Of a DNA stretch of 36,023 nt, positions 16,845 to 26,150 are shown piece after piece (position 1 is the stretch's first letter; each line of letters starts with the position of its first letter). The stretch is taken from contig CANCGX010000008.1 of NCBI GenBank assembly GCA_947377725.1, positions 1-36,023 of the forward strand, read 5' to 3'. The position numbers were made by a program, and so were the translations under genes. The DNA comes from Actinomycetota bacterium (GTDB taxonomy: Bacteria; Actinomycetota; Actinomycetes; Nanopelagicales; Nanopelagicaceae). The notes beneath the pieces were generated by a model. The model had not been told where the DNA came from, did no database searches, and saw nothing but the letters and a program-made list of their open reading frames with translations.

Positions 16845-18574
16845 TAGTTCGCAGTTACAACGCTAATAATCTCTTCAACTGCCCCATCGAGTGCTACTTC
16901 AACTTTCTCACCGCTTCTGCGATTGCGAAGTTCTACTTTGCCTTCAACAAGTGCTTTACCGACAATGACGATGAAAGGATTTCCGATGAGCTCGGCATCT
17001 TTAAACTTTACGCCAGGACTTGCATCACGGCGATCATCGAGCATGACGCGCATTCCTTTGGATTCCAAATCATTGGCAAGTTTTTCTGCTGTATCAAAGG
17101 GAAGATCATCTTTACCTGTCGCGACGATATGTACATCTGCTGGGGCAACTTCTCGTGGCCAAATAAGGCCGATTTCATCGTGGCTTTGTTCAGCAATTGC
17201 AGCAACAGCACGTGAAACACCCACCCCGTACGAGCCCATAGTTACGACGCGAGCTTTTCCATCTTTATCTAAGACAGTCAGATCAAGAGCTTCAGCATAT
17301 TTACGGCCGAGTTGAAAAATGTGGCCAATTTCAATGGCGCGATCGATAACAACAGGAGTGGCACACTCTGGACATAAGTCACCAGCACGTACTTCTGCTG
17401 CTTCAATAAATCCATCTACTTCGAAATCTCGTCCATGAGTCACATACATGACATGCTTTTCGCGAATATTTGCGCCAGTAATCCAATGCGATCCTTTAAC
17501 AATACGAGGATCTGCGTAGACAGTAATACCCTGAGACTTCGCATCTTGCGGTCCAACATAACCCTTTACAAGCCCGGGGAATTTCTTAAAATCTTCGTCT
17601 TCAAAAAGTCGTAGCTCTTCAACCCCAGGAAGGTTTGCTTCAACGCGCTTCAAATCCACTTCGCGGTCACCAGGAACAAGAATTGAAATTGCTTTTCCGT
17701 CGGCCATCAATAGAACATTCTTTAATGTGTGGCTGCCTTCAAAACCGCCGCCATGATTAGCATTCAAGAGTTCGACAAGTGAATCGATGGTTGGAGTATT
17801 TGGTGAGTCAAACACTTTCATGGCAGGTGCAGGTTCTCCTGAATATTCTGGAACTTTCGTAACCATTGCTTCAACATTTGCTGCGTAGCCACACTTAGGA
17901 CATAAAACATATGTATCTTCACCAGTCGAGCAAGGCGCAAGGAACTCTTCAGATCTTGAGCCACCCATGGCTCCTGAAACTGCAGAAACTATGTTGTATT
18001 TAAGGCCGAGGCGGTCAAAAAGTGAAATATAGGCATTGCGATGATTTTCGTATGACTTAGCTAGTCCGTCATCATCTATATCGAAAGAATACGAATCTTT
18101 CATAACAAATTCTCTGCCGCGGATAATTCCGCTACGTGGGCGCGCTTCATCACGATACTTTGTCTGGATTTGATAAATCGAGATAGGCAAATCCTTATAC
18201 GAAGCAAACTCACCTTTAATCATCAAGGTAAACATTTCTTCGTGTGTTGGACCGAGAAGCATGTCATTTCCACGACGATCTTTTAATCGAAATAAAGATC
18301 CGCCATATTCTTCCCAACGCTTCGTGCGCTCATATGGTTCGCGTGGGAGTAGGGCAGGAAAATGAACTTCTTGGAAACCCGCTGAATCCATCTCTTCGCG
18401 AACTATCTTTTCGATATTGCGAAAGGTGATGTATCCAAGTGGAAGCCAAGAATAAATACCAGCAGCGATGCGACGAACGTACCCCGCGCGTACGAGAAGT
18501 TTGTGCGATGCAACCTCAGCATCAGCTGGATCATCACGAAGGGTGCGAAGTAAAAGCGTTGACATGCGTAGCAT
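16844..18574 (-). CDS. proS: Proline--tRNA ligase
   Basis: ProRS charges tRNA-Pro. This is the bacterial-type form of 576 residues with the editing (INS) domain between motifs 2 and 3. It contains the N-terminal class II motif 1 region (LLVRAGYVRRIAAGIYSWLP), the GPTHEEMFT stretch of motif 2 and motif 3 with GSYGVGVSRAVAA, plus a C-terminal anticodon-binding domain. The start ATG 18574 has AAGG eight bases upstream; another ATG three codons later is possible. It follows ispG after 9 bases. Confidence 0.97.
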   Translation of the reverse strand: MLRMSTLLLRTLRDDPADAEVASHKLLVRAGYVRRIAAGIYSWLPLGYITFRNIEKIVREEMDSAGFQEVHFPALLPREPYERTKRWEEYGGSLFRLKDRRGNDMLLGPTHEEMFTLMIKGEFASYKDLPISIYQIQTKYRDEARPRSGIIRGREFVMKDSYSFDIDDDGLAKSYENHRNAYISLFDRLGLKYNIVSAVSGAMGGSRSEEFLAPCSTGEDTYVLCPKCGYAANVEAMVTKVPEYSGEPAPAMKVFDSPNTPTIDSLVELLNANHGGGFEGSHTLKNVLLMADGKAISILVPGDREVDLKRVEANLPGVEELRLFEDEDFKKFPGLVKGYVGPQDAKSQGITVYADPRIVKGSHWITGANIREKHVMYVTHGRDFEVDGFIEAAEVRAGDLCPECATPVVIDRAIEIGHIFQLGRKYAEALDLTVLDKDGKARVVTMGSYGVGVSRAVAAIAEQSHDEIGLIWPREVAPADVHIVATGKDDLPFDTAEKLANDLESKGMRVMLDDRRDASPGVKFKDAELIGNPFIVIVGKALVEGKVELRNRRSGEKVEVALDGAVEEIISVVTAN

Positions 18575-18583
18575 GTGAGTACC

Positions 18584-19741
18584 TTACTTGACGCTGACGG
18601 TTGGTTCCCCCGACGAAACTCCGGCCGCTTCCATCTCTTCGGCAAGGCGCATAGCTTCTTCGATAAGAGTTTCAACAATTTGAGATTCAGGCACAGTCTT
18701 GATGACTTCGCCCTTTACAAAAATCTGACCTTTTCCATTGCCAGAAGCAACGCCAAGATCGGCTTCGCGAGCTTCGCCAGGTCCATTTACAACACAGCCC
18801 ATAACTGCCACGCGAAGTGGAACTGTCATTCCTTGAAGACCAGCTTGAACACTTTCAGCCAACTTGTAAACATCTACTTGTGCGCGTCCACATGAAGGAC
18901 AAGAAACAATTTCGAGCTTTCGTTGGCGCAAATTAAGTGATTCGAGGATCGAGATACCAACTTTTACTTCTTCCACTGGAGGTGCGGAAAGAGAAACGCG
19001 AATGGTGTCGCCGATACCTTCAGCAAGCAAAATACCAAATGCTGTCGCAGATTTAATTGTTCCTTGGAATATTGGACCTGCTTCAGTAACGCCTAAGTGC
19101 AATGGATAGTCGCATTTTGCCGCCAACAGTCGATAAGCCTTCACCATCGTCACCGGGTCGTGGTGCTTTACTGAAATCTTAATGTCTGAGAATCCGTGTT
19201 CTTCAAAGAGAGAGGCTTCCCATAACGCAGACTCTGCCAAAGCTTCAGGAGTTGCCTTGCCATACTTTGCAAGCAAACGTGGATCGAGCGAACCTGCGTT
19301 CACACCAATACGGATTGGGATTCCCGCATCTCCAGCTGCTTTCGCAACCTCTTTTACTTTGTCATCAAATTGTTTGATGTTTCCTGGGTTAACACGCACT
19401 GCTGCGCAACCCGCATCGATTGCTGCAAAAATATATTTAGGCTGGAAGTGAATATCTGCGATAACTGGAATCTGAGACTTCTTTGCGATTTGTGCAAGAG
19501 CGTCCGCATCATCTTGGCTTGGAACAGCAACGCGAACAATTTGGCAACCAGAAGCGGTGAGCTCAGCAATCTGTTGCAACGTGGCATTCACATCGGAAGT
19601 AAGAGTCGTACACATTGACTGCACGCTTACTGGTGCATCTCCACCGACAAGAACGCTTCCTACTTTGAGTTGCTTGCTCTTACGTCGAGGCGCGAGCGTT
19701 GGGGGTGGTGTTGCAGGCATTCCTAGATTGACCATGTGCAT
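18584..19741 (-). CDS. ispG: 4-hydroxy-3-methylbut-2-enyl diphosphate synthase (IspG/GcpE)
   Basis: IspG is the penultimate enzyme of the MEP isoprenoid pathway and carries a 4Fe-4S cluster. The TIM-barrel part includes VSVQSMCTT and ADIHFQPKY; the cluster cysteines are seen in SCPSCGRAQ and VMGCVVNGPGEA. At 385 residues it closely follows actinobacterial homologs. The start could be ATG 19741 or the ATG two codons later (19735), which has AGGG eight bases upstream. Dxr, an earlier enzyme of the pathway, lies just upstream across rseP. Confidence 0.97.
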   Translation of the reverse strand: MHMVNLGMPATPPPTLAPRRKSKQLKVGSVLVGGDAPVSVQSMCTTLTSDVNATLQQIAELTASGCQIVRVAVPSQDDADALAQIAKKSQIPVIADIHFQPKYIFAAIDAGCAAVRVNPGNIKQFDDKVKEVAKAAGDAGIPIRIGVNAGSLDPRLLAKYGKATPEALAESALWEASLFEEHGFSDIKISVKHHDPVTMVKAYRLLAAKCDYPLHLGVTEAGPIFQGTIKSATAFGILLAEGIGDTIRVSLSAPPVEEVKVGISILESLNLRQRKLEIVSCPSCGRAQVDVYKLAESVQAGLQGMTVPLRVAVMGCVVNGPGEAREADLGVASGNGKGQIFVKGEVIKTVPESQIVETLIEEAMRLAEEMEAAGVSSGEPTVSVK

Positions 19742-19744
19742 ACC

Positions 19745-20935
19745 CTACAAGTTGAAGTGCACTGGATTGAAAACGTCAGCTGCCAAGAGCAAAATGGAGA
19801 GTCCGGCGAGAAAAACAAAGACAATCAGGGTCAGCGGAGTGAGTGATTCCACATTAATAGGGCGAGGATTCGGACGACGGCGGATGCGTGCCCAGACATT
19901 TCGAAGGCCGTCGATTGCGGCGATGGCCATATGCCCGCCATCAAGCGGTAGAAGTGGCAATAGGTTAAATATTCCTACGAAAATATTGAGGCTTGCAATG
20001 ATGAGAAGAAACGTTGCAATTCTCTCGTTCCACGCAAGTGAAGCATTACCAGCTGTTTGGGCTGAAGCTTCTGCAACTCCAATTACTCCAACGAGGCCAG
20101 CGGGATCTCGCTGCTCTCCCCCAAATGTTTGGCGAACAAGAGCCGGAATCTTAGAAGGAAGTTGGGTAAGGGAACTCAGACTTCCTGTAAATAAATCCCG
20201 AGACAAGCTCCAGGTTCTGGAGATCGATGTTCCCAGTGGAGAGCGCGCCATCTCAAGTTTATTAATAACACCAAGCATGCCGATTGTTTTGCCATTTACT
20301 TTATGAGGAATTGAAGCAATAGGAATATTTAATTCCTGATCGCCGCGTTTGACTGCAAAGATATTTGTTTTACCAGGGGAATTGCGCACAACATCTATAT
20401 CGGTACTCCAGTTAGAAACCGGATAACCATTAATGGCAACAAATTCATCCCCAGGAAGAATCCCCGCTGCTTTTGCAGGCGATGGCACAGATGAAGCGGT
20501 GCAAGCTGAATTGTTTGCATTTATGCATGGAACAACTTGAGAAACTGTCGTGCTAAGAGAGGCGGTGCCGACACCGAAGAAAATTACAAAAATCAGAAAA
20601 AACCCAAGGGCGAAGTGAAGGAAAGATCCGGAACCAAGAACTATTAAACGCTTGGGGGTAGAAGCTTTGTAAAATGCGCGTGACGCATCCGCCTCTGGAA
20701 GTTCTTCATTCGAAGACATTCCTACAATTCGACAATAACCTCCAGCGGGGATGGCTTTTAATCCAAATTCTGTCTCTCCGCGCTGGGTCGACCAAATCTT
20801 CTTTCCAAATCCAAGAAAAAATTCAGTTACTTTCATACCAAATCGCTTGGCAGTAAAGTAATGGCCAGCTTCGTGAATCATGACGGATGTAAGAAGTGCA
20901 ACGACAAATGCCAATACGCCAATAACGCCCATCAT
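19745..20935 (-). CDS. rseP: Site-2 metalloprotease (RseP/Rip1-like, M50)
   Basis: This intramembrane zinc protease cleaves membrane proteins such as anti-sigma factors. HEAGH lies at residues 21-25 inside the first membrane segment, a PDZ domain sits in the middle (GILPGDEFVAINGYPV) and the second zinc motif LDGGH is at 331-335 in a membrane segment, followed by a last hydrophobic helix. The 396 residues suit the Rip1 form. Its ATG overlaps the dxr stop by four bases. The dxr-rseP-ispG order is conserved in actinobacteria. The target anti-sigma factor is not in this window. Confidence 0.94.
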   Translation of the reverse strand: MMGVIGVLAFVVALLTSVMIHEAGHYFTAKRFGMKVTEFFLGFGKKIWSTQRGETEFGLKAIPAGGYCRIVGMSSNEELPEADASRAFYKASTPKRLIVLGSGSFLHFALGFFLIFVIFFGVGTASLSTTVSQVVPCINANNSACTASSVPSPAKAAGILPGDEFVAINGYPVSNWSTDIDVVRNSPGKTNIFAVKRGDQELNIPIASIPHKVNGKTIGMLGVINKLEMARSPLGTSISRTWSLSRDLFTGSLSSLTQLPSKIPALVRQTFGGEQRDPAGLVGVIGVAEASAQTAGNASLAWNERIATFLLIIASLNIFVGIFNLLPLLPLDGGHMAIAAIDGLRNVWARIRRRPNPRPINVESLTPLTLIVFVFLAGLSILLLAADVFNPVHFNL

Positions 20936-22077
20936 GATGCATATACCTCTTTCGTGATTAATTCTTTTGCATACATCTGAGCGTTTAGCTCAATCTCTTT
21001 AACATCGCTTAAATCTCGAAGCGCAGACAACTGCCGTGAAGAAAACGATTCGACCGTGCTGGCAACTATTTTCAGGATTGAATTAAATTTGATTTGCTTA
21101 TTAAGAAACGCAGCAACAGCAGATTCGTTAGCAGCATTGTAAACAGCTGGCATACCATTAGCCATTTCCCCAACTTTGCGAGCCAAGTTAACTGCTGGAA
21201 ATCTTGCGTTATCAATAGGACGAAACTCCCACACATGACTTTTGGTCCAGTCGATGCCAGGAGTTGCCTTGGCAACTCGATGTGGATATCCCAGTGCGTA
21301 TGCGATTGGGCCCTTCATATTTGGTGGGCTCGCTTGCGCGATAGTTGAACCGTCGACAAATTCCACCATCGAATGCACTACTGACTGTGGATGAATAACC
21401 GCTTCTATCTGTGAGTAAGGAACATCAAACAAATAGTGAGCCTCGATAATTTCCAAACCTTTATTTACTAACGTTGCAGAATTGATTGTGACAACTGGTC
21501 CCATGGACCACGTCGGATGAGCGAGCGCATCGTCAATCGTTACATTTTCTAAATCGATTCGATCTCTAAATGCTCCGCCGCTAGCGGTCACTACTAACTT
21601 CTTTATCTCTTCTTTCTTGCCAGAGAGCATGGCTTGAAATATTGCTGAGTGTTCAGAGTCGACTGGGATGATTTGATCTCGGCCGTAGGACAGCACTAAC
21701 TCTCCCCCAGCTACAAGAGATTCCTTATTAGCAAGAGCGACTTTGTTGCCAACAGCCAATGCGGAAAGCGTAGAAGCTAGACCTACTGAACCTGTAATTC
21801 CATTCAAAACGATATCTGCCGGGATGCTCGCAATCTCAGGCGAGGCTTGAGAACCACGGATAACAGAAACACCCGCGGGAAGTTCCGCAGAGAATTCAGA
21901 TGAGCTTGTGCCGATGATCGAAACTCTAAACCTCTTTGCTTGTTCGGCGAGGAGTTCGTGATTACTAGAACCGGCGGTTAGACCAATAACCCGAAAAAGT
22001 TCAGGGTTGGCGTCAATCACCTCAAGAGCCTGGACACCGATGGAACCGGTTGAGCCCAAAATCACGATATCCCGCAT
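20932..22077 (-). CDS. dxr: 1-deoxy-D-xylulose-5-phosphate reductoisomerase
   Basis: Dxr makes methylerythritol phosphate, the first committed step of the MEP pathway. The NADPH-binding GSTGSIG lies at residues 7-13, then ANKESLV, the metal-binding VDSEHSAIF and the HPTWSMG, NKGLEIIEAH stretches. I set the start at ATG 22077, giving 381 residues and beginning right before the GSTGSIG fold with GGTGGA just upstream; the frame is open 18 codons further, into the gabT divergent region. The 3' end overlaps rseP by four bases. Confidence 0.96.
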   Translation of the reverse strand: MRDIVILGSTGSIGVQALEVIDANPELFRVIGLTAGSSNHELLAEQAKRFRVSIIGTSSSEFSAELPAGVSVIRGSQASPEIASIPADIVLNGITGSVGLASTLSALAVGNKVALANKESLVAGGELVLSYGRDQIIPVDSEHSAIFQAMLSGKKEEIKKLVVTASGGAFRDRIDLENVTIDDALAHPTWSMGPVVTINSATLVNKGLEIIEAHYLFDVPYSQIEAVIHPQSVVHSMVEFVDGSTIAQASPPNMKGPIAYALGYPHRVAKATPGIDWTKSHVWEFRPIDNARFPAVNLARKVGEMANGMPAVYNAANESAVAAFLNKQIKFNSILKIVASTVESFSSRQLSALRDLSDVKEIELNAQMYAKELITKEVYAS

Positions 22078-22109
22078 TCCACCATTCTCTCGTACTTTCC
22101 CGGTGTAGT

Positions 22110-22115
22110 TACACT
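22110..22115 (+). promoter_or_regulatory. Putative gabT -10 element, leaderless
   Basis: TACACT fits TANNNT and is followed by 6 bases and the gabT ATG at 22122. No Shine-Dalgarno lies before the ATG. I see no good -35. The 44-base gap to dxr must also carry the dxr promoter or ribosome binding site. Confidence 0.4.
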
Positions 22116-22121
22116 TATGCC

Positions 22122-23465
22122 ATGTACTCAAAGACTCCTCTTGCGCAAGAACGCCGCGTTGTCACTGCTATTCCAGGGCCAAAATCCCAGGAAGCCCTTG
22201 CTCGAAGAGCGGCCGCCACATCGGCTGGCTTGGGCCTTACATTCCCCGTGGTTATCGAGCGAGCACAAGGTGCAATTCTTCAAGATATCGATGGAAATTC
22301 GCTCATTGATTTTGGGTCAGGCATCGGCGTAACAAATGTTGGTAACACTAACGATCGCGTCGTTAAGCGCGTTATAGAGCAAGTCCAATCAATCACCCAC
22401 ACGTGTTTCACTGTTGCTCCATACATGGGATATATCGAAGTTTGCGAACATTTAAATGAATTAACACCAGGTACACATGCAAAGAAATCTTTGCTTGTTA
22501 ACTCTGGAGCTGAAGCAGTAGAGAACGCTGTAAAGATTGCGCGCCATTTCACCAAGCGTCCAGCCATTGTTGTTTTCGAACACGCTTATCACGGTCGCAC
22601 AAACCTCACAATGTCTCTCACTGCTAAGAACATGCCATACAAGGATGGTTTTGGTCCATTTGCTGGAGAAGTTTTCCGCATGCCTATGCCTTATCCGTAT
22701 CGTGCAATATCAAATCCTGCGACATTGGCAGAAGATGCTTTCGAAGAAATCTCACACCGCATTGAAAAGGAAATCGGAACACATAACGTTGCTGCAATTC
22801 TGATTGAGCCAATTCAAGGCGAAGGTGGTTTTATCGTTCCACCAAAGGGATTCCTTCCAGCACTTGCTGAGTTCTCGAAGAAACACGGCATTGTCTTTAT
22901 AGCTGATGAAGTTCAATCTGGCTTCTGTCGTACAGGAGATTGGTTTGCGGTTAATGATGAAAATGTAGTTCCCGATATGGTTGTTACTGCAAAAGGTATT
23001 GCTGGCGGACTTCCACTTGCGGGCGTTACTGGTCGTGCCGACATCATGGATTCAGTTCACGTTGCAGGTCTGGGCGGAACATACGGCGGCAATCCTGTCG
23101 CCTGCGCAGCTGCTCTTGGGGCAATTGAGACTATGAAAGAAGAGAATCTCAATGCTCGCGCCAAGCACATCGGTGAAGTAATGGGTACCGCGCTTCGCGC
23201 GCTGCAAGCGAAATATCCAATAATTGGTGATGTACGTGGTCGCGGTGCGATGCAAGCAATTGAACTTGTAAAGCCTGGAAGTAAAGAACCTAATACTCAA
23301 GCGATGCAAGATGTAATCAAATATTGCACAAGTAAAGGTGTTTTGATTCTGACAGCTGGTACCTATGTAAATGTGATTCGCTTCTTGCCGCCGCTCATTA
23401 TTTCCGATGAGCTTTTGCAGGATGCGCTTAGCGTTCTCGAGGAAGCTTTCGCTTCACTCAAATAG
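22122..23465 (+). CDS. gabT: 4-aminobutyrate (GABA) family class III aminotransferase
   Basis: This PLP-dependent aminotransferase of the GabT type moves the amino group of GABA (or a related omega-amine) to 2-oxoglutarate. Motifs: NSGAEAVENAVKIAR (127-141), YHGRT, the cofactor-binding DEVQSGFCRTG and the catalytic lysine in AKGIAGGLP (Lys291). At 447 residues it is full length. The start is ATG 22122; an upstream frame extension lies inside dxr. It converges with the ureohydrolase gene, 3 bases away, and belongs to the polyamine module by location. It could also act on putrescine or 5-aminovalerate. Confidence 0.9.
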   Translation: MYSKTPLAQERRVVTAIPGPKSQEALARRAAATSAGLGLTFPVVIERAQGAILQDIDGNSLIDFGSGIGVTNVGNTNDRVVKRVIEQVQSITHTCFTVAPYMGYIEVCEHLNELTPGTHAKKSLLVNSGAEAVENAVKIARHFTKRPAIVVFEHAYHGRTNLTMSLTAKNMPYKDGFGPFAGEVFRMPMPYPYRAISNPATLAEDAFEEISHRIEKEIGTHNVAAILIEPIQGEGGFIVPPKGFLPALAEFSKKHGIVFIADEVQSGFCRTGDWFAVNDENVVPDMVVTAKGIAGGLPLAGVTGRADIMDSVHVAGLGGTYGGNPVACAAALGAIETMKEENLNARAKHIGEVMGTALRALQAKYPIIGDVRGRGAMQAIELVKPGSKEPNTQAMQDVIKYCTSKGVLILTAGTYVNVIRFLPPLIISDELLQDALSVLEEAFASLK

Positions 23466-23468
23466 GTT

Positions 23469-24467
23469 TTAACGATCCAATAAATTGCGGGTTGGCTGAT
23501 AAGTTCCGCCATTTTTGCGTACCGTAATGGCGCTTAGAGCTTCGAGAATTACGCGATTTGCAAGTAAGGCTGTGATATCGCTGCTGTCATAAGCAGGGGC
23601 AACTTCGACAATATCAATTCCTACGACGGGAAGCTCAGTGCAAATTCTTCGAACAGACTCCAATAATTCCCGACTTGTCATTCCACCCGGTTCAGGCGTT
23701 CCTGTACCAGGAGCCATCCCGGGATCTACAACATCGATATCAACAGATAGAAAAATTCCAACACAGTCATCCGTCAAAATGCCAAAAGATTCATTGAGAA
23801 CTTCATTGAGCCCGCGATGATGAATTTCAGTCATCTCATACGAACGCATTCCTTGATCGCGCATCCACTTGAGTGTTGCATCATCTGGCCAATAACCGCG
23901 CAGGCCTAATTGCAAGAATCGATCTCCACGTACCGCGCCCGAATCAATCAGGCGACGCATTGGAGTTCCGTGACCCACAAGCGCCCCGAATTGATCCTCA
24001 CCAGTATCAGCATGTGCATCAAAATGAATCATTGAGACTTTGCCCATGCCACGATGGCGTGCGATCCCAGCTACATCTGCGGAAGCAATCGAATGATCTC
24101 CTCCCAAAACAACAGGTATGGCACCTGCCCGTGAAATCTTTTCCGTTGCATCCTCAAGAAGTTTGAGAGACCCGACGAGGTCTCCGCCATTCATAAGCAG
24201 ATCCCCTGCATCAAATATTTTTAAATCTTTGAGTGGATCCACGCGAAATGTTAAATGCGGACGTTCTCCATCATGTGGAAGGTAATCAGCTCCACGAATA
24301 GCTTGTGGACCCATCTTCGCACCTGAGCGATATGACGTTCCGCTATCAATTGGTGCACCAATGATGATGACGTCAGCACCCGCATATGTCTCTGGCTTTT
24401 CTAAGTCGCAAGAAGGTATTCCCAAGAAAGTGAAGTTGGGACCATACATGTTTCCAATATTTGCCAT
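23469..24467 (-). CDS. Ureohydrolase: agmatinase or guanidinobutyrase
   Basis: This manganese ureohydrolase splits urea from a guanidino compound. The ligands are visible: GGDH (His125), DAHAD (Asp150, His152, Asp154) and SVDIDVVDP (Asp243, Asp245). The protein has 332 residues. It ends the potDABC run, its ATG overlapping the potC stop by one base, so it is coupled to the transporter. Agmatinase (giving putrescine) is the usual label, but GHGTPMRR and the RGYW segment resemble guanidino-acid hydrolases such as guanidinobutyrase (giving GABA directly) as I remember them. Arginase is less likely given the context. Confidence 0.88.
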   Translation of the reverse strand: MANIGNMYGPNFTFLGIPSCDLEKPETYAGADVIIIGAPIDSGTSYRSGAKMGPQAIRGADYLPHDGERPHLTFRVDPLKDLKIFDAGDLLMNGGDLVGSLKLLEDATEKISRAGAIPVVLGGDHSIASADVAGIARHRGMGKVSMIHFDAHADTGEDQFGALVGHGTPMRRLIDSGAVRGDRFLQLGLRGYWPDDATLKWMRDQGMRSYEMTEIHHRGLNEVLNESFGILTDDCVGIFLSVDIDVVDPGMAPGTGTPEPGGMTSRELLESVRRICTELPVVGIDIVEVAPAYDSSDITALLANRVILEALSAITVRKNGGTYQPTRNLLDR

Positions 24468-25264
24468 TACGCCCCTACTTTACGTTTCTTACTTACAACT
24501 TGTCCTAGAACCACGATGATGAGTGCAAGGAAGAACATCGCAGAACCGATGACATTGGCCTGCGCAGGCAATCCACGTTCAGCATGGGTGTATACATAAA
24601 GAGGGAATGTAATTGTTGTTCCAGAGTTGAAGTTCGTAATAATGAAATCATCAAAACTTAAGCTGAAAGCTAGGAGTGCAGCTCCCGCAATGCCCGGTGC
24701 TACCAATGGAAATGTGACGCGTCTAAAGGTTTCGCGCTCATCTGCGTAAAGGTCCATTGCTGCTTGTTCTAATCGAGGATCTAGCGAAGCTATTCGGGCT
24801 TTGACTGTCACAACTACAAAGGAGATACAGAACATTACGTGAGCAATCACGATTGTCCAGAAGCCCAAATTCATGCCAAGGTTCAAGAAAATTGTGAGAA
24901 GAGATGCGCCAAGCACGAGTTCAGGAGATGCCATCGGAAGAAAAATTAAAGTATTAGTGACAGCGCGACCTTTGAAGGCATAACGACCCAGCGCAAAAGC
25001 GATAAGTGTTCCCAAAATTGTTGCGATGAATGTGGCAAGGAGTCCAATTTTTATGGAATTTCCAAGCGCGGGGCAAACATCCAAGACGCCACATGGCTGT
25101 TTCCAGTTGTTCCACGTAAATCCGCGCCATACAAGATTTGATTTTACATAGTCGTTGAAAGAGAAGATGAATGTATAGAGAACGGGAACAAAGAGGTAGG
25201 AAAAACCCAGGACCATGTAAATTCGAATGAGATTACGCGAAAACCAGCGTGTGGCAGTTTTCAT
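24467..25264 (-). CDS. potC: Spermidine/putrescine ABC transporter permease PotC
   Basis: This is an inner-membrane permease of the polyamine/Fe-type ABC importer, 265 residues with six hydrophobic segments. The cytoplasmic EAA loop for contact with the ATPase reads LEQAAMDLYADERETFRRV. It overlaps potB by four bases and the ureohydrolase by one. PotC versus PotB is assigned by order and length. The operon order potD-potA-potB-potC-hydrolase is all minus. Confidence 0.92.
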   Translation of the reverse strand: MKTATRWFSRNLIRIYMVLGFSYLFVPVLYTFIFSFNDYVKSNLVWRGFTWNNWKQPCGVLDVCPALGNSIKIGLLATFIATILGTLIAFALGRYAFKGRAVTNTLIFLPMASPELVLGASLLTIFLNLGMNLGFWTIVIAHVMFCISFVVVTVKARIASLDPRLEQAAMDLYADERETFRRVTFPLVAPGIAGAALLAFSLSFDDFIITNFNSGTTITFPLYVYTHAERGLPAQANVIGSAMFFLALIIVVLGQVVSKKRKVGA

Positions 25265-26148
25265 ACCAACTCCTCTGTTCCGGCTTTGCGAACATAAATC
25301 ATGACCATAATCGAAATGGCAATCATCAAGATAAATGAGAGCGCTGCAGCGGTTGGGTAATCCTGAGTATTCAAGAACTGGGCGTTGATAACATTTCCAA
25401 TCATCTTGGTGCTTGGATTTCCAAGAATTTCAGCATTTACGTAATCACCGGCTGCTGGAATGAAAGTTAATAACGTTCCGGCAACAACACCAGGCATTGA
25501 GAGAGGGACAGTGACTTTACGAAATGTCGTAAATGCATTTGCGTACAAATCACCAGAAGCCTCAAGGACGCGAGGATCGATACGTTCCAAGCTTCCATAA
25601 AGTGGCAGTGTCATGAATGGGAGAAAGTTGTATGCCAAACCAATAATTACGGCAGGAACGCTTGCAGTTAAATGTGTTGTGCTTGAAATCAAATGTAAAT
25701 CGAGCAGAGTTCGATATACGGGACCGTTCTGACCAAGGATTTGCTTCCATGCGATAGTTCTTAGGATGAATGAGCAGAAGAAGGGAGCAACCACGAGAAC
25801 TAAGAGAATGTTCTTATATTTTCCAGATTTAAAAGCGATTCCATATGCAAGCGGATATGCAATAGCTAGCGCCAATAGAGTGGCAATAAATGCGTAAAGG
25901 AATGAGCGGCCAAATTGGGCACTTGCACCAGTCAGTGCATCCCAATAGTTTGCCCAACGGTAGGTCTGAATAAATTCACCAATACCTGCACCTGGAGTTT
26001 TTGTCGCGGTTCCCACCAAGGTAATGATCGGGGCAACAAAAAATAGTGCTAGCCAGAGAAGGCCGGGAGCAAGCAACAAATACGGAACAAGTGACTTCTT
26101 TTTTAGCTCAGAAGTTGCTGTGCCAGAGGCACGAACGACCGCAGCCAT
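25261..26148 (-). CDS. potB: Spermidine/putrescine ABC transporter permease PotB
   Basis: This is the second permease, 295 residues, about six membrane segments, with an EAA loop containing DPRVLEASGDLYANAFTTF. The N terminus is a short Lys-rich cytoplasmic stretch. It starts 2 bases after the potA stop and overlaps potC by four bases. Confidence 0.92.
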   Translation of the reverse strand: MAAVVRASGTATSELKKKSLVPYLLLAPGLLWLALFFVAPIITLVGTATKTPGAGIGEFIQTYRWANYWDALTGASAQFGRSFLYAFIATLLALAIAYPLAYGIAFKSGKYKNILLVLVVAPFFCSFILRTIAWKQILGQNGPVYRTLLDLHLISSTTHLTASVPAVIIGLAYNFLPFMTLPLYGSLERIDPRVLEASGDLYANAFTTFRKVTVPLSMPGVVAGTLLTFIPAAGDYVNAEILGNPSTKMIGNVINAQFLNTQDYPTAAALSFILMIAISIMVMIYVRKAGTEELV

Positions 26149-26150
26149 GC

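Noticed and set aside
19557..20306. 249-codon plus-strand frame
   Set aside because: It is antisense to ispG and rseP, with no recognisable motif and high Pro/Ser/Arg content.
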